From Heterohyrax brucei (lineage: Eukaryota; Chordata; Mammalia; Hyracoidea; Procaviidae): a stretch of 64,000 nucleotides of DNA. Position 1 is the stretch's first letter. Every line of letters begins with the position of its first letter. This document shows positions 1-10,519 of the stretch, one piece after another. The position numbers and the translations under genes were made by a program. The notes beneath the pieces are model-generated. The model saw only the letters and a list, made by a program, of their open reading frames with translations, had not been told where the DNA came from and searched no databases. Location: contig CM053156.1 in NCBI GenBank assembly GCA_028571685.1, positions 87,175,049 through 87,239,048 of the forward strand, written 5' to 3'.

Positions 1-234
1 CAGGCTCAGACAATGCCGAGGGCACTAGGGGTCATGGGGGTGACAGTCCACACCTTCTCTCAGTCCTGCCTGACTGGCAAACATGCCAGCCCTTGACGGA
101 TTCTCAAAGAGTCTGGAGTCCCTGGCCGATAGGAAGTGGCAGCTGCAGGACCCTGCCGAGGTCCACGTGGCCAGCTCACTGAAGGACTCGTCCACTGCGT
201 CCCAGCCCAAACCCTGTTGGTACCCAGCTTTCAC

Positions 235-343
235 CTTAATTTGTAGGAATCTTTCAAAGAAGCAGTAAAGCAACAGCCCAGACCACTTGGATGGACACGG
301 AGGCCAGAGCCTTTGCGGTAATGGAATCAGCGCAAGTGCTGTT
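235..343 (-). pseudogene. PIEZO-like: PIEZO-like exon after the WAFG exon, frameshifted
   Basis: An excellent acceptor (CTTTCTCTTGCTCTACAG) precedes base 343 and a usable donor (AAG|GTGAAA) follows base 235. The previous exon ends in phase 0, and reading this one in phase 0 gives NSTCADSIT then a hydrophobic stretch VVWAVALLLL, matching the family's KHSAAADIT segment followed by a membrane helix. That frame then meets TGA. The second frame carries on with ERFLQIK, which resembles the family's DRALYLRK just before the exon end. The exon is 109 bases, about 14 shorter than the protein would need, so a frame-breaking deletion lies inside it. The splice sites look functional but the reading frame is not. 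Confidence 0.7.
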
Positions 344-573
344 CTGTAGAGCAAGAGAAAGACCACTCTATGCTATTAAGAAAGCCGGGGTCAGCCCTAC
401 CCTTGTTGACTGCCCAGTTATCAAGGCTAACTGATGGCCACGCACCTCCCTCCCCGCCAACATCAACAGACAGACTGCGTCTCCAAGAAACCGAAGTCTT
501 GGGTGGTGGCGATTCCCAGGAAAGCCAAAGAGCTGAGCTAGGCGATCTGGGCAGATGGTGGCCTGGAGGCTAC

Positions 574-721
574 CCCAAAGGCCCAGTACCCAAAGAGGAC
601 GATGGCAAAGCTCAGTGCCTCTACCAGGGCTGTGAGAGCATACACGTCGCACAATAGACTGGTCTCAGGATGGGTGAGGTTGTAGAAGAACTGGTGTATG
701 CGGTTGTAACTTTGGAGAATC
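574..721 (-). pseudogene. PIEZO-like: PIEZO-like exon ending in WAFG, frame intact
   Basis: The best-preserved exon of the locus. The acceptor CATCTCCCTTACAG lies just before base 721 and a GGG|GTAGCC donor follows base 574. The 148 bases stay open and encode QFFYNLTHPETS, DVYALTALVE and FAIVLFGYWAFG. PIEZO2 as I recall it has QFFYNLIHPEYS, DVYVLMFLAD and FIIIVFGFWAFG, giving about 23 identities in 40 ungapped residues; PIEZO1 is further away in the first block. In the family this is an inner transmembrane unit of the blade, close to the pore. Nothing in this exon alone shows loss of function, but its neighbour at 235-343 is broken. Confidence 0.88.
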
Positions 722-729
722 CTGTAAGG

Positions 730-1310
730 GAGATGGGGATGCTGTGGGCCAGCCCTCCCAGGGGGACCACCGATTATCCTTTGTCTCCAGCTGGAAGCTT
801 CTAGAAAGATGTCATGGCTAACCTCCCTGGTTGGACAAATGGGGAAGCTGAAGATAACATGTATGTTCATTTTCCCAGAACCAGTGTTTGCAAACAACAG
901 ACAGAAGCCCCTCTGGTGCTCAGGGACCAACCTTCAAGTGAATTCCCTTCTCTTCCACCACGATTACTACCTCCACTGAGGACTTGTTGTCCCTGGCCAG
1001 ATCTTATAGCTCAAACCCCACCATAAATTGTCCCGGTTGTGATCCAAGAGCAAGTCAGGTGCCGCCTGATCAAGAGCTCAGTGTGGCTGACAGAAAACCA
1101 TTCTCAACCCCTTCCTGTCTGACGTTGAGCAGGTCACTTTATTTCCAACCCCAGTCACCAGTAATCATTGCCAGAGTGATGAGCTCTGGTCTGGCTGCCA
1201 TGAGGTGGCTTCAAGGACGAAACATGGGAGCAAATGTGGCACAGCCCTGGACACGAGAAAGCATAGTGGACACGTTTGATTATCTGCAGTGTGGATGGAA
1301 TCCCGCAGGT
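730..1310. other. Anonymous intron-like sequence
   Basis: Lies upstream, in gene orientation, of the WAFG exon. No recognisable repeat or exon; open frames are short and unlike known families. Confidence 0.5.
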
Positions 1311-1830
1311 GAGCGGGTGGATGGTAGTTAGGGAAGAGAGTAGATAGACAGGTGGATGGCTGGGTGGGTGTGTAAGTGTGTGGGTGGTTAGACGGGTGGA
1401 AGGATGGTTGCACGGGTGAGTGAATGGTTGGATGGATGGATGGATGAGTGGATGGGTGGATGGATAAATGGACACATGGACAGATGGACAGATGGGTGGA
1501 TGGACAGATGGATGATAGGCAGATGGATGGATGGTGGGAGGGAAGGAAGGAGGGAGGTGGGACACATGGATAGATGAGTGGAAGGACAAATGGAAAGGTA
1601 GCTGGATCAAGAGAGAAAAGGATGGAAGGGCGCATGGGTGGGTGGATGGATGGATGGGCGGATCGACAGATGGACGGAAGAGTGGATGGGTGGGTGGGTG
1701 GATGGGTGGATGGTGGATAGCGGGAAAGAAGGGAGGAGGAATGGTAGAAGGGCTGGAGAGATGGGTGGGTGGACAAAAGGAAGAGTGGTTGGATCAGCAG
1801 ATGGATGGATGAAAGGTAAAGAGGAAGAAA
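1311..1830. repeat. Degenerate TGGA tetranucleotide array
   Basis: About 500 bases built from TGGA units with many GGTGGATGGATGG blocks and single-base variants such as CAGATGGA. The strongly biased frames on both strands (W, G, D repeats or H, P, S repeats) are artefacts of the array and not proteins. Confidence 0.95.
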
Positions 1831-3424
1831 GAAAGAATCAGAGAAGCATGCAGAGAAGGAAAGACGAAAGTTTGGGTAGTTACAAAGACAGGTAGGTGGA
1901 TTAGTGATTGGAAAGACAGACAGAAATTTCAGATATGGAACTCTGAAGTGTCTGATGCCTAAACAAAACACATGGTCTCCACTAGTCCCATAGCTGACGA
2001 GTGGCAGGTGAAGGGTGGGTGCAGTCACACTCTGCAGTAGCAGACTTGGCCCTGGAATCTCACCCAGGTGGTGCCCCTGTCTCAGGCCAGCTCCTGTCCC
2101 CGTGGTGAGCACTCCAGCGTCCTCCATCCTGAGGGCAAATGGCTCCACAGTGACTTGTCTGCGCTGGCCCCACCTGCAGCCAGAAGACTCTCTGAGAGGC
2201 GAGGGGAGGCTCCCGCCTCCGCGGCTTCCTCCTGGGCTCTCCGCTCCTGTGGCCCCTGAACGAGGTTCTCTTAATGACTGTCAGTGACCAGCTTCCTGTC
2301 TCTCTCAGCTGTTTCTGCAGTGTCCTTTCACTGACTCACTTTAGGCCCGATGGGAATTTCCTGAGCGTCCTCCATCTCCTCCTGGATCCTGGGTCTTGTG
2401 GACCCCCTGGTAAAGCACTAAGCCACAGCCTCTCCCCTTTTAGCTAGGCCCCTGATCCACTCCAGCTGGTTCCCGATCCCAACCCCCACTAGGCTAGTGG
2501 GGGCAGGATGCCACATGATTTCCGCCAGCATCTGGGCCCAGGTGGGGACTTGCTCTGTCATCTCCTCTGCCCCCAAGTCGCTGGTGCTAGACCCTGGGCT
2601 GGGAACAGGAAAGTCTGAAGGTTGGGAGGTTGGGAGCAGGCAAGGAGGCCTATGAATGGGGACAAGGAGGAAGTGTGAGGTGACCTGGTGACATCGACCA
2701 GCAAACTCCCTTCACAGCCCAAGAGTCGGGAGCCTCAGTGACCCACACTTTCCCAGGCTCTGCAGAGGTTTTGAAGCTCCTCCGTGCCCCACAGAGGGTA
2801 GGCCCAGGGCCTAGGCCAAGGGGTACATACAGCCCACCTCTGCCACCAACTCTGTACTTCCCCGTCCAGAAGGCCCAACAGTGGGCTGGCTGCAGCAGAG
2901 GGGGCTGCTGGGAGTTGGGGTCTGGCTCAGCCTGTGTCTCAAGGCAGCTCCGTCCTGCAGTCTCTCTGCTTTTCTTCTCAGCTTCCTTGAGCCTGGCTGG
3001 GCTGGCCCACAGCCCCCAGTCCTGGCATGGGCCGGCAGCAGTGAGCAGTAACAGAAGGCCTGCCCACCCCACCACACCACCCCATGCGACACATCCCTGC
3101 CCCAAAGTGAGCTGGAAGACAGAGAGGGGGAGTGGGGAAGAATGGGACCTGGAGTGTCCACGGAGCCGAGCCACTGTGGCACTGACTCTTGGCTGGTCCG
3201 TTGGCCAGCAGCAGATCTAGCCCTCTTCTAAACTGCCTTGGTCCAGGGCTCCCACAAAGCCAGACAAGGACAAGCTGGCCACAGGAAGGCCCTTGGGGTA
3301 TGACCAGGGTCTGAGGTAGGCAGCCTCACCCTACATCCCTAGCTGAAAGGCTGTTCATGTCAGTCCTGGGGTATCACTGGAACAGAGGCTGTACCCCATG
3401 TGAGTATGTGACGGCCAGCCAGTG
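1831..3424. other. Anonymous GC-rich intronic sequence
   Basis: Several overlapping open frames on both strands are expected from the GC content. I looked for the missing PIEZO segments here and found nothing I would defend. Confidence 0.45.
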
Positions 3425-3578
3425 TGTCAAAAGTGAGGATGTCACCTTGAAGACTAAAGTGCACCTGACCCAAGCCACGGTACTTTCAATCGTTTTCAAA
3501 TGCATGCAAAAGCTGGACTATGAACAAGGAAGACAGAAGGACTGATGGTGTTGGATTTGAATTGTGGTGTTGGAGAAG
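3425..3578 (+). mobile_element. RTE (BovB-type) LINE, first part of a split copy
   Basis: Matches the C-terminal part of the RTE polyprotein: DVTLKTKVHLTQATVLSIVF, then NKEDRRTDGVGFELWCW, with one frame change near 3540. The copy stops at GAGAAG (3573-3578) and resumes at 4590 with the same six bases. Confidence 0.88.
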
Positions 3579-4589
3579 TGCCAGGGGCCAGTCTCAACAG
3601 GGTCTGGGATCACGAAGGGATGGGCAGCATCAGCGAAGGAAAGAGACTCAGACAACCAGGAATCTGGAGGTCAGCAGCCCGTTAAGGCTTGTCTTTCTTT
3701 ATTTTCTATAAAATCAATGAGGTGACATGATTTCATCCTGCTCTTTGACCACATAAGCTGTTGGCTAGTAAGGAACTGATACCTCGTGGTCTCTTTTCAT
3801 GTTAATCATTAGGGCCTTCTAGGTAACGGCCTGAGACAAGTATATGGTGGTTATAATCAACAGTGAAAACAAAGCTATGCCTTGGGCTCAATCAACTCTA
3901 TCTATGCCTCCAGATTAAATGTGCAGGAAGAGGGGTAGATTCATCTAAAAGTTATGAGCTGGCTGTCTCTATTTGTTCCTTCTTTGTTCTTATTTTATCT
4001 CTTCCTGTGGGGACAGTAAAAGCCTACCATCCCCCACCCTATGCCTCTCTTAAGTTGTTCTAAGAAGTGTATTTTTTTAGTATTTGCCCACTTGCCATAC
4101 CAATTATAATAAATTTGGGAGCCTATCCATCTTCCTGATGCAGAGAGTGGGATGCCTGTATCTAAGGGCTGTGCAGGGGGTCATCCCTGGGGAGCTTCCC
4201 AGGGGCTTCCTGCAATCTTGTATTTCACATGTGGAGGGGGATGTGTGGTTAGGGAAGCCAGCGGGGCCAGGCCGACCTCGGCATTCCCGGGCTGGGCATG
4301 CTGTGTCGGGATTCATTCCTCCGAGCTCTTTTCTCTAGGAACTCCCATTCAGGTTTCCTCAACGTTATTTCATAAGCTGAGGGGGTTGTAAAGCCCCTCT
4401 TAGAAGGCACCTTCCTTAATCCTTGTGCCAGGAGATGAGAGGGTACTTTTGAGGAAGGTTTAATTAGGATGCAAAATATTATCAGGGAGAGTACAGCCAA
4501 AAATATGCCAAGAGTGAGATGCCTCTGCTCTCCATCACATAGGCATGTAGCTTTGCTACAGGGGCTTCTGTGGGTGATGGGCCTCAGCT
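3579..4589. mobile_element. 1011-bp insertion inside the RTE, possible solo LTR
   Basis: The segment begins TGCCAGGGGCC, ends GCCTCAGCT and is flanked by a six-base duplication, GAGAAG, that belongs once to the RTE sequence. It contains a TATAAA-like stretch near 3708 and AATAAA near 4108, and no coding frame I recognise. Length and duplication size fit a solo LTR of a class II-like endogenous retrovirus, but the right end lacks the usual CA and I do not recognise the family. Confidence 0.5.
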
Positions 4590-4935
4590 GAGAAGAATGT
4601 TGATGTACCCTAGGCTGCACAAAGAACAAACAGATCTGTTCCAGACTAAGTCCAACCAGTGTGCTCCTTGGAAGCCAAGATGGCGAGACTGCGTCTCACA
4701 TGCTTTGGACCTACTGTCAGGAGGGATCAGTCCCTGGAGAACGACATCAAGCTTGGCAGAGCAGTGGGTCAGTGAAAAAGAAGAAGACCCTCGATGAGAT
4801 GGATTGACACAGTGGCCACAGCAACGGGCTTAAGCATAGAAAAGATGGTGGACATGGTGCGAGACCAGGCAGTGTTTTGTTCTGTTGTTTGTGGGGTCAC
4901 CTCAAGTAGGAACTGACGTGATGGCACCTCACAAC
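4590..4935 (+). mobile_element. RTE LINE, second part to the 3' end
   Basis: Continues the copy at 3425 with the end of the RTE frame (MARLRLTY-like block, RRDQSLE-like block, GRP-x-x-RWID) and the short 3' tail GATGGCACCTCACAACA. The frame is decayed. Confidence 0.88.
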
Positions 4936-5392
4936 AAGTGGATGACTTTGTCAAAGAGAAGTTTATTCTCTCACAGCCCAGGAGGTTAAAAGTCCAACTT
5001 CAGGGCCACAGCTCCGGGGGAAGGCTTTCTGTCTGTCGGCTCTGCCATCTTTCCTTGGTATGGGAGGACCTCAGTGCAGGAACCTCACGTCCAAAGCATG
5101 TGTTCTGCTCCCAGGGCTGCTTTCTTGGTGATGTGAGGTCTTCATGTCTCTCTGCTGGCTTCTCTTTCATATCTCAAAATAGATTTTCTCCAGACCTTAT
5201 CCGATCTTGTAAACATCATCAACATAAATGCCACTAGTTCATCTTGCTTGATCATGGTGATAGAATTTACAACCCTTAAGGAAATGTCATCAGATAACTG
5301 AATGGGAGGCAATTGCACAATCGTAGGAATTGTGACCTAACCAACGTGATGGATATGGGGGGTGGGGGGACACCACTCAACCCGTGACACCT
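4936..5392 (+). repeat. Dispersed repeat family A, copy 1
   Basis: About 460 bases starting GAAGTTTATTCTCTCACAG and ending with ACACCACTCAACCCGTGACA. Similar copies lie at 11703, 28178 and 52922, always in plus orientation. It resembles a widespread mammalian interspersed repeat, but I cannot assign its class with confidence. Confidence 0.75.
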
Positions 5393-5552
5393 TCTTCTCA
5401 ATTCCAGGAAGGCAGAGCAGCGAGAATGGTTTGGCCCCGGGGAGGCCGATGTGTCACTTGTCAAATCCAAACTGCCAAGAATAACTGACTGTGACAGTTG
5501 CCTGAGGAGGAGAAGTGAGAGGCAAAGGCATTAGAGTCTGATGGAGACACAC
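5393..5552. other. Short anonymous spacer
   Basis: No feature seen. Confidence 0.4.
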
Positions 5553-5780
5553 ACAGCACACACAACCAGTGTACACACACACACACGTATCACACATGTA
5601 CACACAACTCACAAATGTATGTAAACACAACACACACACACATGTGTACACTGAGGTACGTACACACATAACATACCCATGTATAGACACATGCACACTC
5701 ACACACCATGCACACACGTGTCACCCACATACACATGTACAAACATGTGCGCACACACACACACAAACAAACACACCCCT
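5553..5780. repeat. Degenerate CA dinucleotide repeat
   Basis: Runs of ACACAC broken by ACGTAT, ATGTAC and similar interruptions over about 230 bases; an old microsatellite. The C and V rich frames on the minus strand come from it. Confidence 0.95.
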
Positions 5781-6426
5781 GTAATGAGCGAATGTCCAGG
5801 AGGGGCTGATGAGCTCCCAGCGACTGTCCTGGTGGTCAGCAGAGGCCAGAGATGAAACAGGAATAAGCCGTGAGGAGCCACGGTGAACCCAGCAGCTGGT
5901 CCCCTCTGACACTGCTGGAGGCCAGAGAGCCTTTCTCAGCATCTGCGAGTGACCGTCTCTGTTCTGATCCCTCGTAACATCTGTCACCTGCTGAATCACG
6001 TTGACACGTGGCCAGCAGGTGAACGTGGCTCTCCCCGCCCGCCAGCTCTCACCAGCAAATCACTGGGGTGGGGATTTTAGAGATTGTCTTATTAGACTAA
6101 AAATGCTCAAGAATGGCTTTTTTCCCTTTGGCAAGAGGAACAGGTCAGCCAAAATTCCCATCCTTCTATCACTGAGAGCTGTTGAGGGACCGGGGGAGGT
6201 GCCACCACCATCCATCAAGGAAGTGAGGGCCAGTATGTGGTGCAGGGCTTCTGCCTTGTTGGTGGGTGACCTACAGGGAGAGCTGGGTGCTCCCACCTCC
6301 AGGCTTCTGAAAGCCCAGTTTCCCCAGCCACATGCAGTCCTCAGGCAGTGCAAATGTCCCACCTGTCAACCATGCTCAGCTGCCAGCTGGAAGGTGGGCA
6401 GTTCATGTGCCCAGAGGCACCTTGGA

Positions 6427-6545
6427 AGGGAGGCCCAGTGATCTACTTCTGAAAAATCAGCCACTGGGGAGTATGGTCCTGCCCTGACCCACCTTGGGGT
6501 CACCGTGAGGCAGAATCAACACTACAGCCACTGGTTTTGTCTCAG
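6427..6545 (+). mobile_element. AfroSINE-related fragment
   Basis: Contains the GTGATCTACTTCTGAAAAAT block typical of the longer AfroSINE variant, followed by a decayed GGGGTCACCGTGAGGCAGAA end. Confidence 0.55.
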
Positions 6546-6979
6546 CCAGCTAGACCACCTCAGGTCCCATGGGGTCCCCAAGGGGCTGACTGCTCACACT
6601 CCTGGTTGTAGGCCACAGAGGGAGTTTGGCCACAGAGACACAGCCTGGATGGGAGGAAGCAGAGAGGCAGCCTACTGTCCCCAAGGAGGAGGGTCCACCT
6701 TTTGTTTGGTGGCTTCACAGATGTCAGCAGTACTGGCAGCTGGAGACATGGAGCTGATGGACAGAGAATCCCCTGGTGGGAGGTCAGAGCTCGGGTCTCA
6801 CTGTCAGCTCTGCCTGACATGCAGCCCGTCTTAACCTCCCTGAGGGGGGTTGGACTCACTGGCCTTTAAAGCACCTTCTTGTTTGACTGTCTGTCCAGAC
6901 TAGGTCCGACTAGGAAGAAAAGCCCACATATCTACTTCCAAAGATGAGGCAATGAAAGCCCCATGGACCACTGTGGTCT

Positions 6980-7085
6980 AGTCGTAACTGATTATGGCAA
7001 TTGTGCAGGCTGGACACAGTTTTGTTCCACAGTGCATGGGGTCACCATGTGTCAGGAGCCGACTGGACAGGAGCCAACATTACCG
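6980..7085 (+). mobile_element. RTE LINE 3' end fragment
   Basis: Carries the RTE tail signature: GGACACAGTTTTGTTCCA, GCATGGGGTCACCATG and GGAGCCGACTGGACAGG. Severely 5' truncated. Confidence 0.7.
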
Positions 7086-7439
7086 CCAACACTATCTTTA
7101 ACACTGGTCAGTCCCTACTGGGAAGGAGAGTCAGCTCCCTGGGTACCTGTCCTCCCATGGCAGCTGGGCCGTGTAGATAGTAGGGAACCCAGCCCACATC
7201 ATGACTTCACCAATTCCTTGGCAGTGACAAGCTCCAGTACAGGTGTCTGTGGTCTGCCTGCATGAAGTATGGCTCCTGATACGAGGTGGGCCATCAAAAC
7301 CTGCTCTGCAGTGGGTAGCGGGAGCTACCGAGGTCACGCTAAGGAAGACAAACAGGTTTCACCCTGACAACACACTCGGATCCAGTGAGAGTTGAGAACA
7401 GTTCCGAGGCTGTAACTGGGTCCATGGAGAAGATAGTTT

Positions 7440-7692
7440 GGGTGGATTAGTGATGTCTGCCATGGGCACTGAGCTGGGTGGATTAGTGATGTCTGTCGTA
7501 GACACTGAATGGGTAGATTAGTAATGTCTGCCACAGGCACTGAGCTGGGTGGATTTGTAACATCTGCCATAGGCAATGAGCTGAGTGGATCAGTAACGTC
7601 TGTCATGGACACTAAGCTGGGTGGATTAGTAACGTCTGCCATAGGCACTGAGCTGGATGAATTAGTAATGTCTGTTGTGAACACTAAGCTAG
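7440..7692 (+). repeat. 36-bp minisatellite, seven copies
   Basis: Seven units of 36 bases (one of 35) beginning GGGTGGATTAGTGATGTCTG and ending GCACTGAGCT. Because the unit is a multiple of three, the array gives a 12-residue repeating open frame on the plus strand; this is a by-product of period and not evidence of a protein. Confidence 0.95.
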
Positions 7693-7969
7693 GAAGACGT
7701 CACATCCATTGCAGTGTTTTCACATCTTGGTACCAAAACAATGTCCAGGAACAGGGCAGCAGGAGAACTGGACTCTAGTCAAGGACTTCAGGCATGTCCT
7801 TTTAGGCCCAGAGCCTCCTCTTCTTGTAATCTGGAGATAAGGTTTGGATTCCCTTCCATGTAGAGTTTTCTTGAGATTCAGGGGGATTAGGGAGCTAGCT
7901 AGACTCTAGACAAAACTCTTCAGTTGTGAGATGGTATTAACTAAAAGTGGGAGTTACAGGAATGCTTTT

Positions 7970-8620
7970 CTTTCTTTTAATTTTTGTATTGTGATTAAGT
8001 GGAAGTTTATCATCCAAGTCAATTTGCCCTGTAAAACCCTGAGTACCCACCTCTCTGCAGCTCCATCTGCTCCCCTCGCACTGTGACAGCACACTCATAC
8101 TTTCCACTCTTTATTTCCAGTGTCCACTCAACCAACATCTGTTCCCTCTCCTCCATCCTCTCCTCTTCCCTCTAAAAAGAAACCAGTTGGACAGCCTCAT
8201 ATGAATATTAAACCCTAAAATATACACACTAGATGCAGCATTCCATGTCCCCAAGTCCAGTCCACTCTTAGTCTCAAGTGTTGCCTTCAGTACTGGTTTC
8301 AGCTCTGGGCTAGCCGCAAGTCTAGGGGCCATGTTCTCAGGGGACCCTCTGAGTTATTAGATCATCAGTTCTGGTCTTTTAACAGAGTTCTTGATTTATA
8401 CACCCCTTTTTTTCATGCTTCATCAGGGACTCTACATTGTATCCCCGTAAGGTCTGTCTTTGGTGGTGGCCAGGCACCATCTAGTTCCTCTGGTCTCATG
8501 CCAATGTAGTCTCCCAATCCTATGGGTCCTTCTGTCTCCTGGCCTCATTTTTCTTCATGTCTTTGGTGTTCTTCGTGTCTTCTGTTCCATGATCAATTAA
8601 TGTAGGATTACAGGAATTCA
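7970..8620 (-). mobile_element. Dispersed repeat family B, copy 1
   Basis: Shares a long stretch with 60965-61640: an AT-rich start (TTGTATTGTGATTAAGTGGA), the AGCTCCATCTGCTC block, CCAAGTCCAGTCCA and GGGCACCATCTAGTTC-type blocks. The T-rich left end suggests a retroposon whose poly-A end points left. It may be an L1 3' untranslated region or an unassigned afrotherian element. Confidence 0.7.
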
Positions 8621-8711
8621 TTTCAGGAAATTCTAGTTTTAGGACACTCAGACATAAGCAGTAAACCAAATTAAGCCTGCTCCATTTATAATTAGGAGGA
8701 GCTACTTAAGT

Positions 8712-8823
8712 GCGATGGTGCCCTGGTGCCACAAATAGTTAAAAGCCTGGCTGCTAACAGGAGATTTAACCCACCCCAGGGGTTTCACGGGAGAAAGACC
8801 TGATGATCTGCTCCTACAAAGAT
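8712..8823 (+). mobile_element. Truncated AfroSINE
   Basis: Shows the tRNA-related head (GTGCCCTGGTGCCACA, AGCCTGGCTGCTAACAG) and the GAAAGACCTGATGATCTGC block, then ends where the antisense RTE begins. Confidence 0.65.
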
Positions 8824-9395
8824 TGTTGTTGTCGTCAGGTGCGTCTAGTGGGTTCTGATTCCTAACGACGCTGTGCACAACAGAACGAAACATTGTGATT
8901 GCACCACGTCCATAATCGTTTTTATGCTTAAGCCCATCGCTGCAGCCACTGCGTCAATTCATCTCATTGAGGGCCTTCCTCTTCTTCACTGACCCTCCAC
9001 TCTACCAAGCATATGCCCTTCTTCAGGAATTGATCCCTCCTGACAACACATCCAAGGTATGTAAGACACAGTCTCGTCATCTTTGCTTCCAAGAAGTACT
9101 CTGGTCGTACTTCTTCCAGAACAGATATATCTGTTCTTCTGATGGTCCATTGTACGTTCATTATTCTTCTCCAGCACTGTAATTCAAAGGCGTCAGTTCT
9201 TCTTCAGTCTTCTTAATTCACTGCCCAGCTTATGCATATGATGAGATTGAAAATAACTGTGGCTTGGGTCAGGCACACCTTAGCTTTCAAGGTGACATCT
9301 TTACTTTTCAATGATTTGAAGAGGTCCTTTGCAGTAGATTTTCCCAATGCAATGCCTCTTTTGATTTCTTGACTGCTGCTTCCATAAAGATTACA
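8824..9395 (-). mobile_element. RTE LINE fragment
   Basis: Starts at the RTE 3' end on the minus strand (TTGTTGTTGTCGTCAGGTG, CAACAGAACGAAACATTG) and reads back into the C-terminal coding part, up to the DFF-like and SSQEIKRGIALGKSTAKDL blocks of the RTE reverse-transcriptase tail. Frame broken. Confidence 0.88.
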
Positions 9396-9925
9396 GCCTA
9401 AGATGCTCTCTGGGACACTTGCACACACACACAGAGTAGCATAAGCTTTTAAAGTGCATTCCTTTTGGATTAAAATACACTCAGTAGTGATATTCACTGG
9501 TTTGTTTCGCATACTGTTTCTTCTCAGCTCTTGCAATGATAGATGATTGCAGCTCTCAAGTTGCCGACTGGACAGAGCTGAGACCACTGCTTCCTGTCCC
9601 AGGAATGCTCAGTGGTCCTGCAGAGAGGACCAAGCCAGAAAGCTTCCCTCTCTCTCTCCAGAGCCCTCCAAAGCGGGGAGTTCATTCAGCTAGGGTCATA
9701 AAAGTGGTTTGCTGGAAGAAATCACTCAGTGAGTGGGACCCAGTTTTGGTCTCCTTAATTTCACATAGAGCCTGTCTCCAAGTTTACAAATGTTGAGTCT
9801 GACTACAGAAGAGCACGGGAGAGGATGAGCTACTGGTCAGTTATGGCCAAGACACAACAGCCCAGAAACACGCGTAGCTGGAGTCCACTGGGACAGCTCC
9901 ACAACATTTACCCTATACCTACTAC
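9396..9925. other. Anonymous sequence
   Basis: No recognised repeat or exon. Confidence 0.4.
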
Positions 9926-9929
9926 GTGG

Positions 9930-10128
9930 AAGCCTTGGAGACCCAACTGTTAGATACTGGGCTATTAACCAAAAAGCTGGCAGTTCGAACCCACCGAGCA
10001 GCTCCGTGCAACACCTGGTGGTCTACTCCTTTAGAAGTTACAGCCAAGAAAACCCCATGGGCAGTTCTTCCCTGTTGTGTGGGATCACTCTGAGCTGGAT
10101 GGACTCCACAGCACCCAGCAGCAGCACC
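9930..10128 (+). mobile_element. AfroSINE, long variant
   Basis: Has CTGGCAGTTCGAACCCACCG, the GGTGGTCTACTCCTTTAG block and GGCAGTTCTTCCC, ending in GGATGGACTCCACAGCA. Confidence 0.8.
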
Positions 10129-10339
10129 TACTATGTGCAGGGCGCAGTGCGTTCTGTACAGAAGTGCCGTCATCCTGTCCTTTGACTCACAGAAGGTCAT
10201 GTGCTCATTGGAGGGAGTGATGCTGGAGGAGAGAATGCCACTTGTTTCACTGTAGGCTCCCCCTCCATGTTGGGAAGCTGGTGTCTTCTTCTAACATATT
10301 GTCATGAAGTCACACTCTAGGCGTGGGGTGGTGGCCTGT

Positions 10340-10510
10340 AGTGAGTGGAGCGCAACATTGGCTGATGCCATCTTGGCACAAATAGCACGGCCCACAGGAA
10401 AACAAGACGGTGAAAACTGTGCAGAAGATGGAGGCCGAAGGCACATGGTTCTCAGCAATCACAAAAGAGCAACAGCATCTCAGGCCTCGACTCAGCCAGC
10501 TGGTACAAAG
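10340..10510 (-). pseudogene. PIEZO-like: PIEZO-like exon with FVI..NH..SAS core, frameshifted twice
   Basis: Frame one reads LYQLAESRPEM then LLLF from base 10508; it aligns without gaps to the family's MYNTLVARSEM segment. It hits TGA at 10454-10452. A second frame carries FVIAENHVPSAS, matching FVIILNHMVSAS, and the first frame resumes with LVFLWAVLFVPR, matching LIFLWAMLSVPR. The distance from the shared F to the W is 24 codons, as in PIEZO2, so two indels cancel. The first is probably one extra T in the TTTT run at 10463-10466. The intervening stop would truncate the protein. Exon borders are not clear. Confidence 0.85.
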
Positions 10511-10519
10511 GCAAGGGCC

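Noticed and set aside
1155-2148. 327-codon minus-strand frame rich in H, P and S
   Set aside because: It is a translation of the TGGA array.
5454-5999. Cysteine/valine-rich minus-strand frames
   Set aside because: They come from the CA repeat.
6060-6362. Minus-strand frame with RQSLK and PKGKK compared with two PIEZO segments
   Set aside because: It fits two incompatible parts of the protein equally poorly.
7509-7778. Repeating 12-residue protein
   Set aside because: Period-three artefact of a 36-bp minisatellite.
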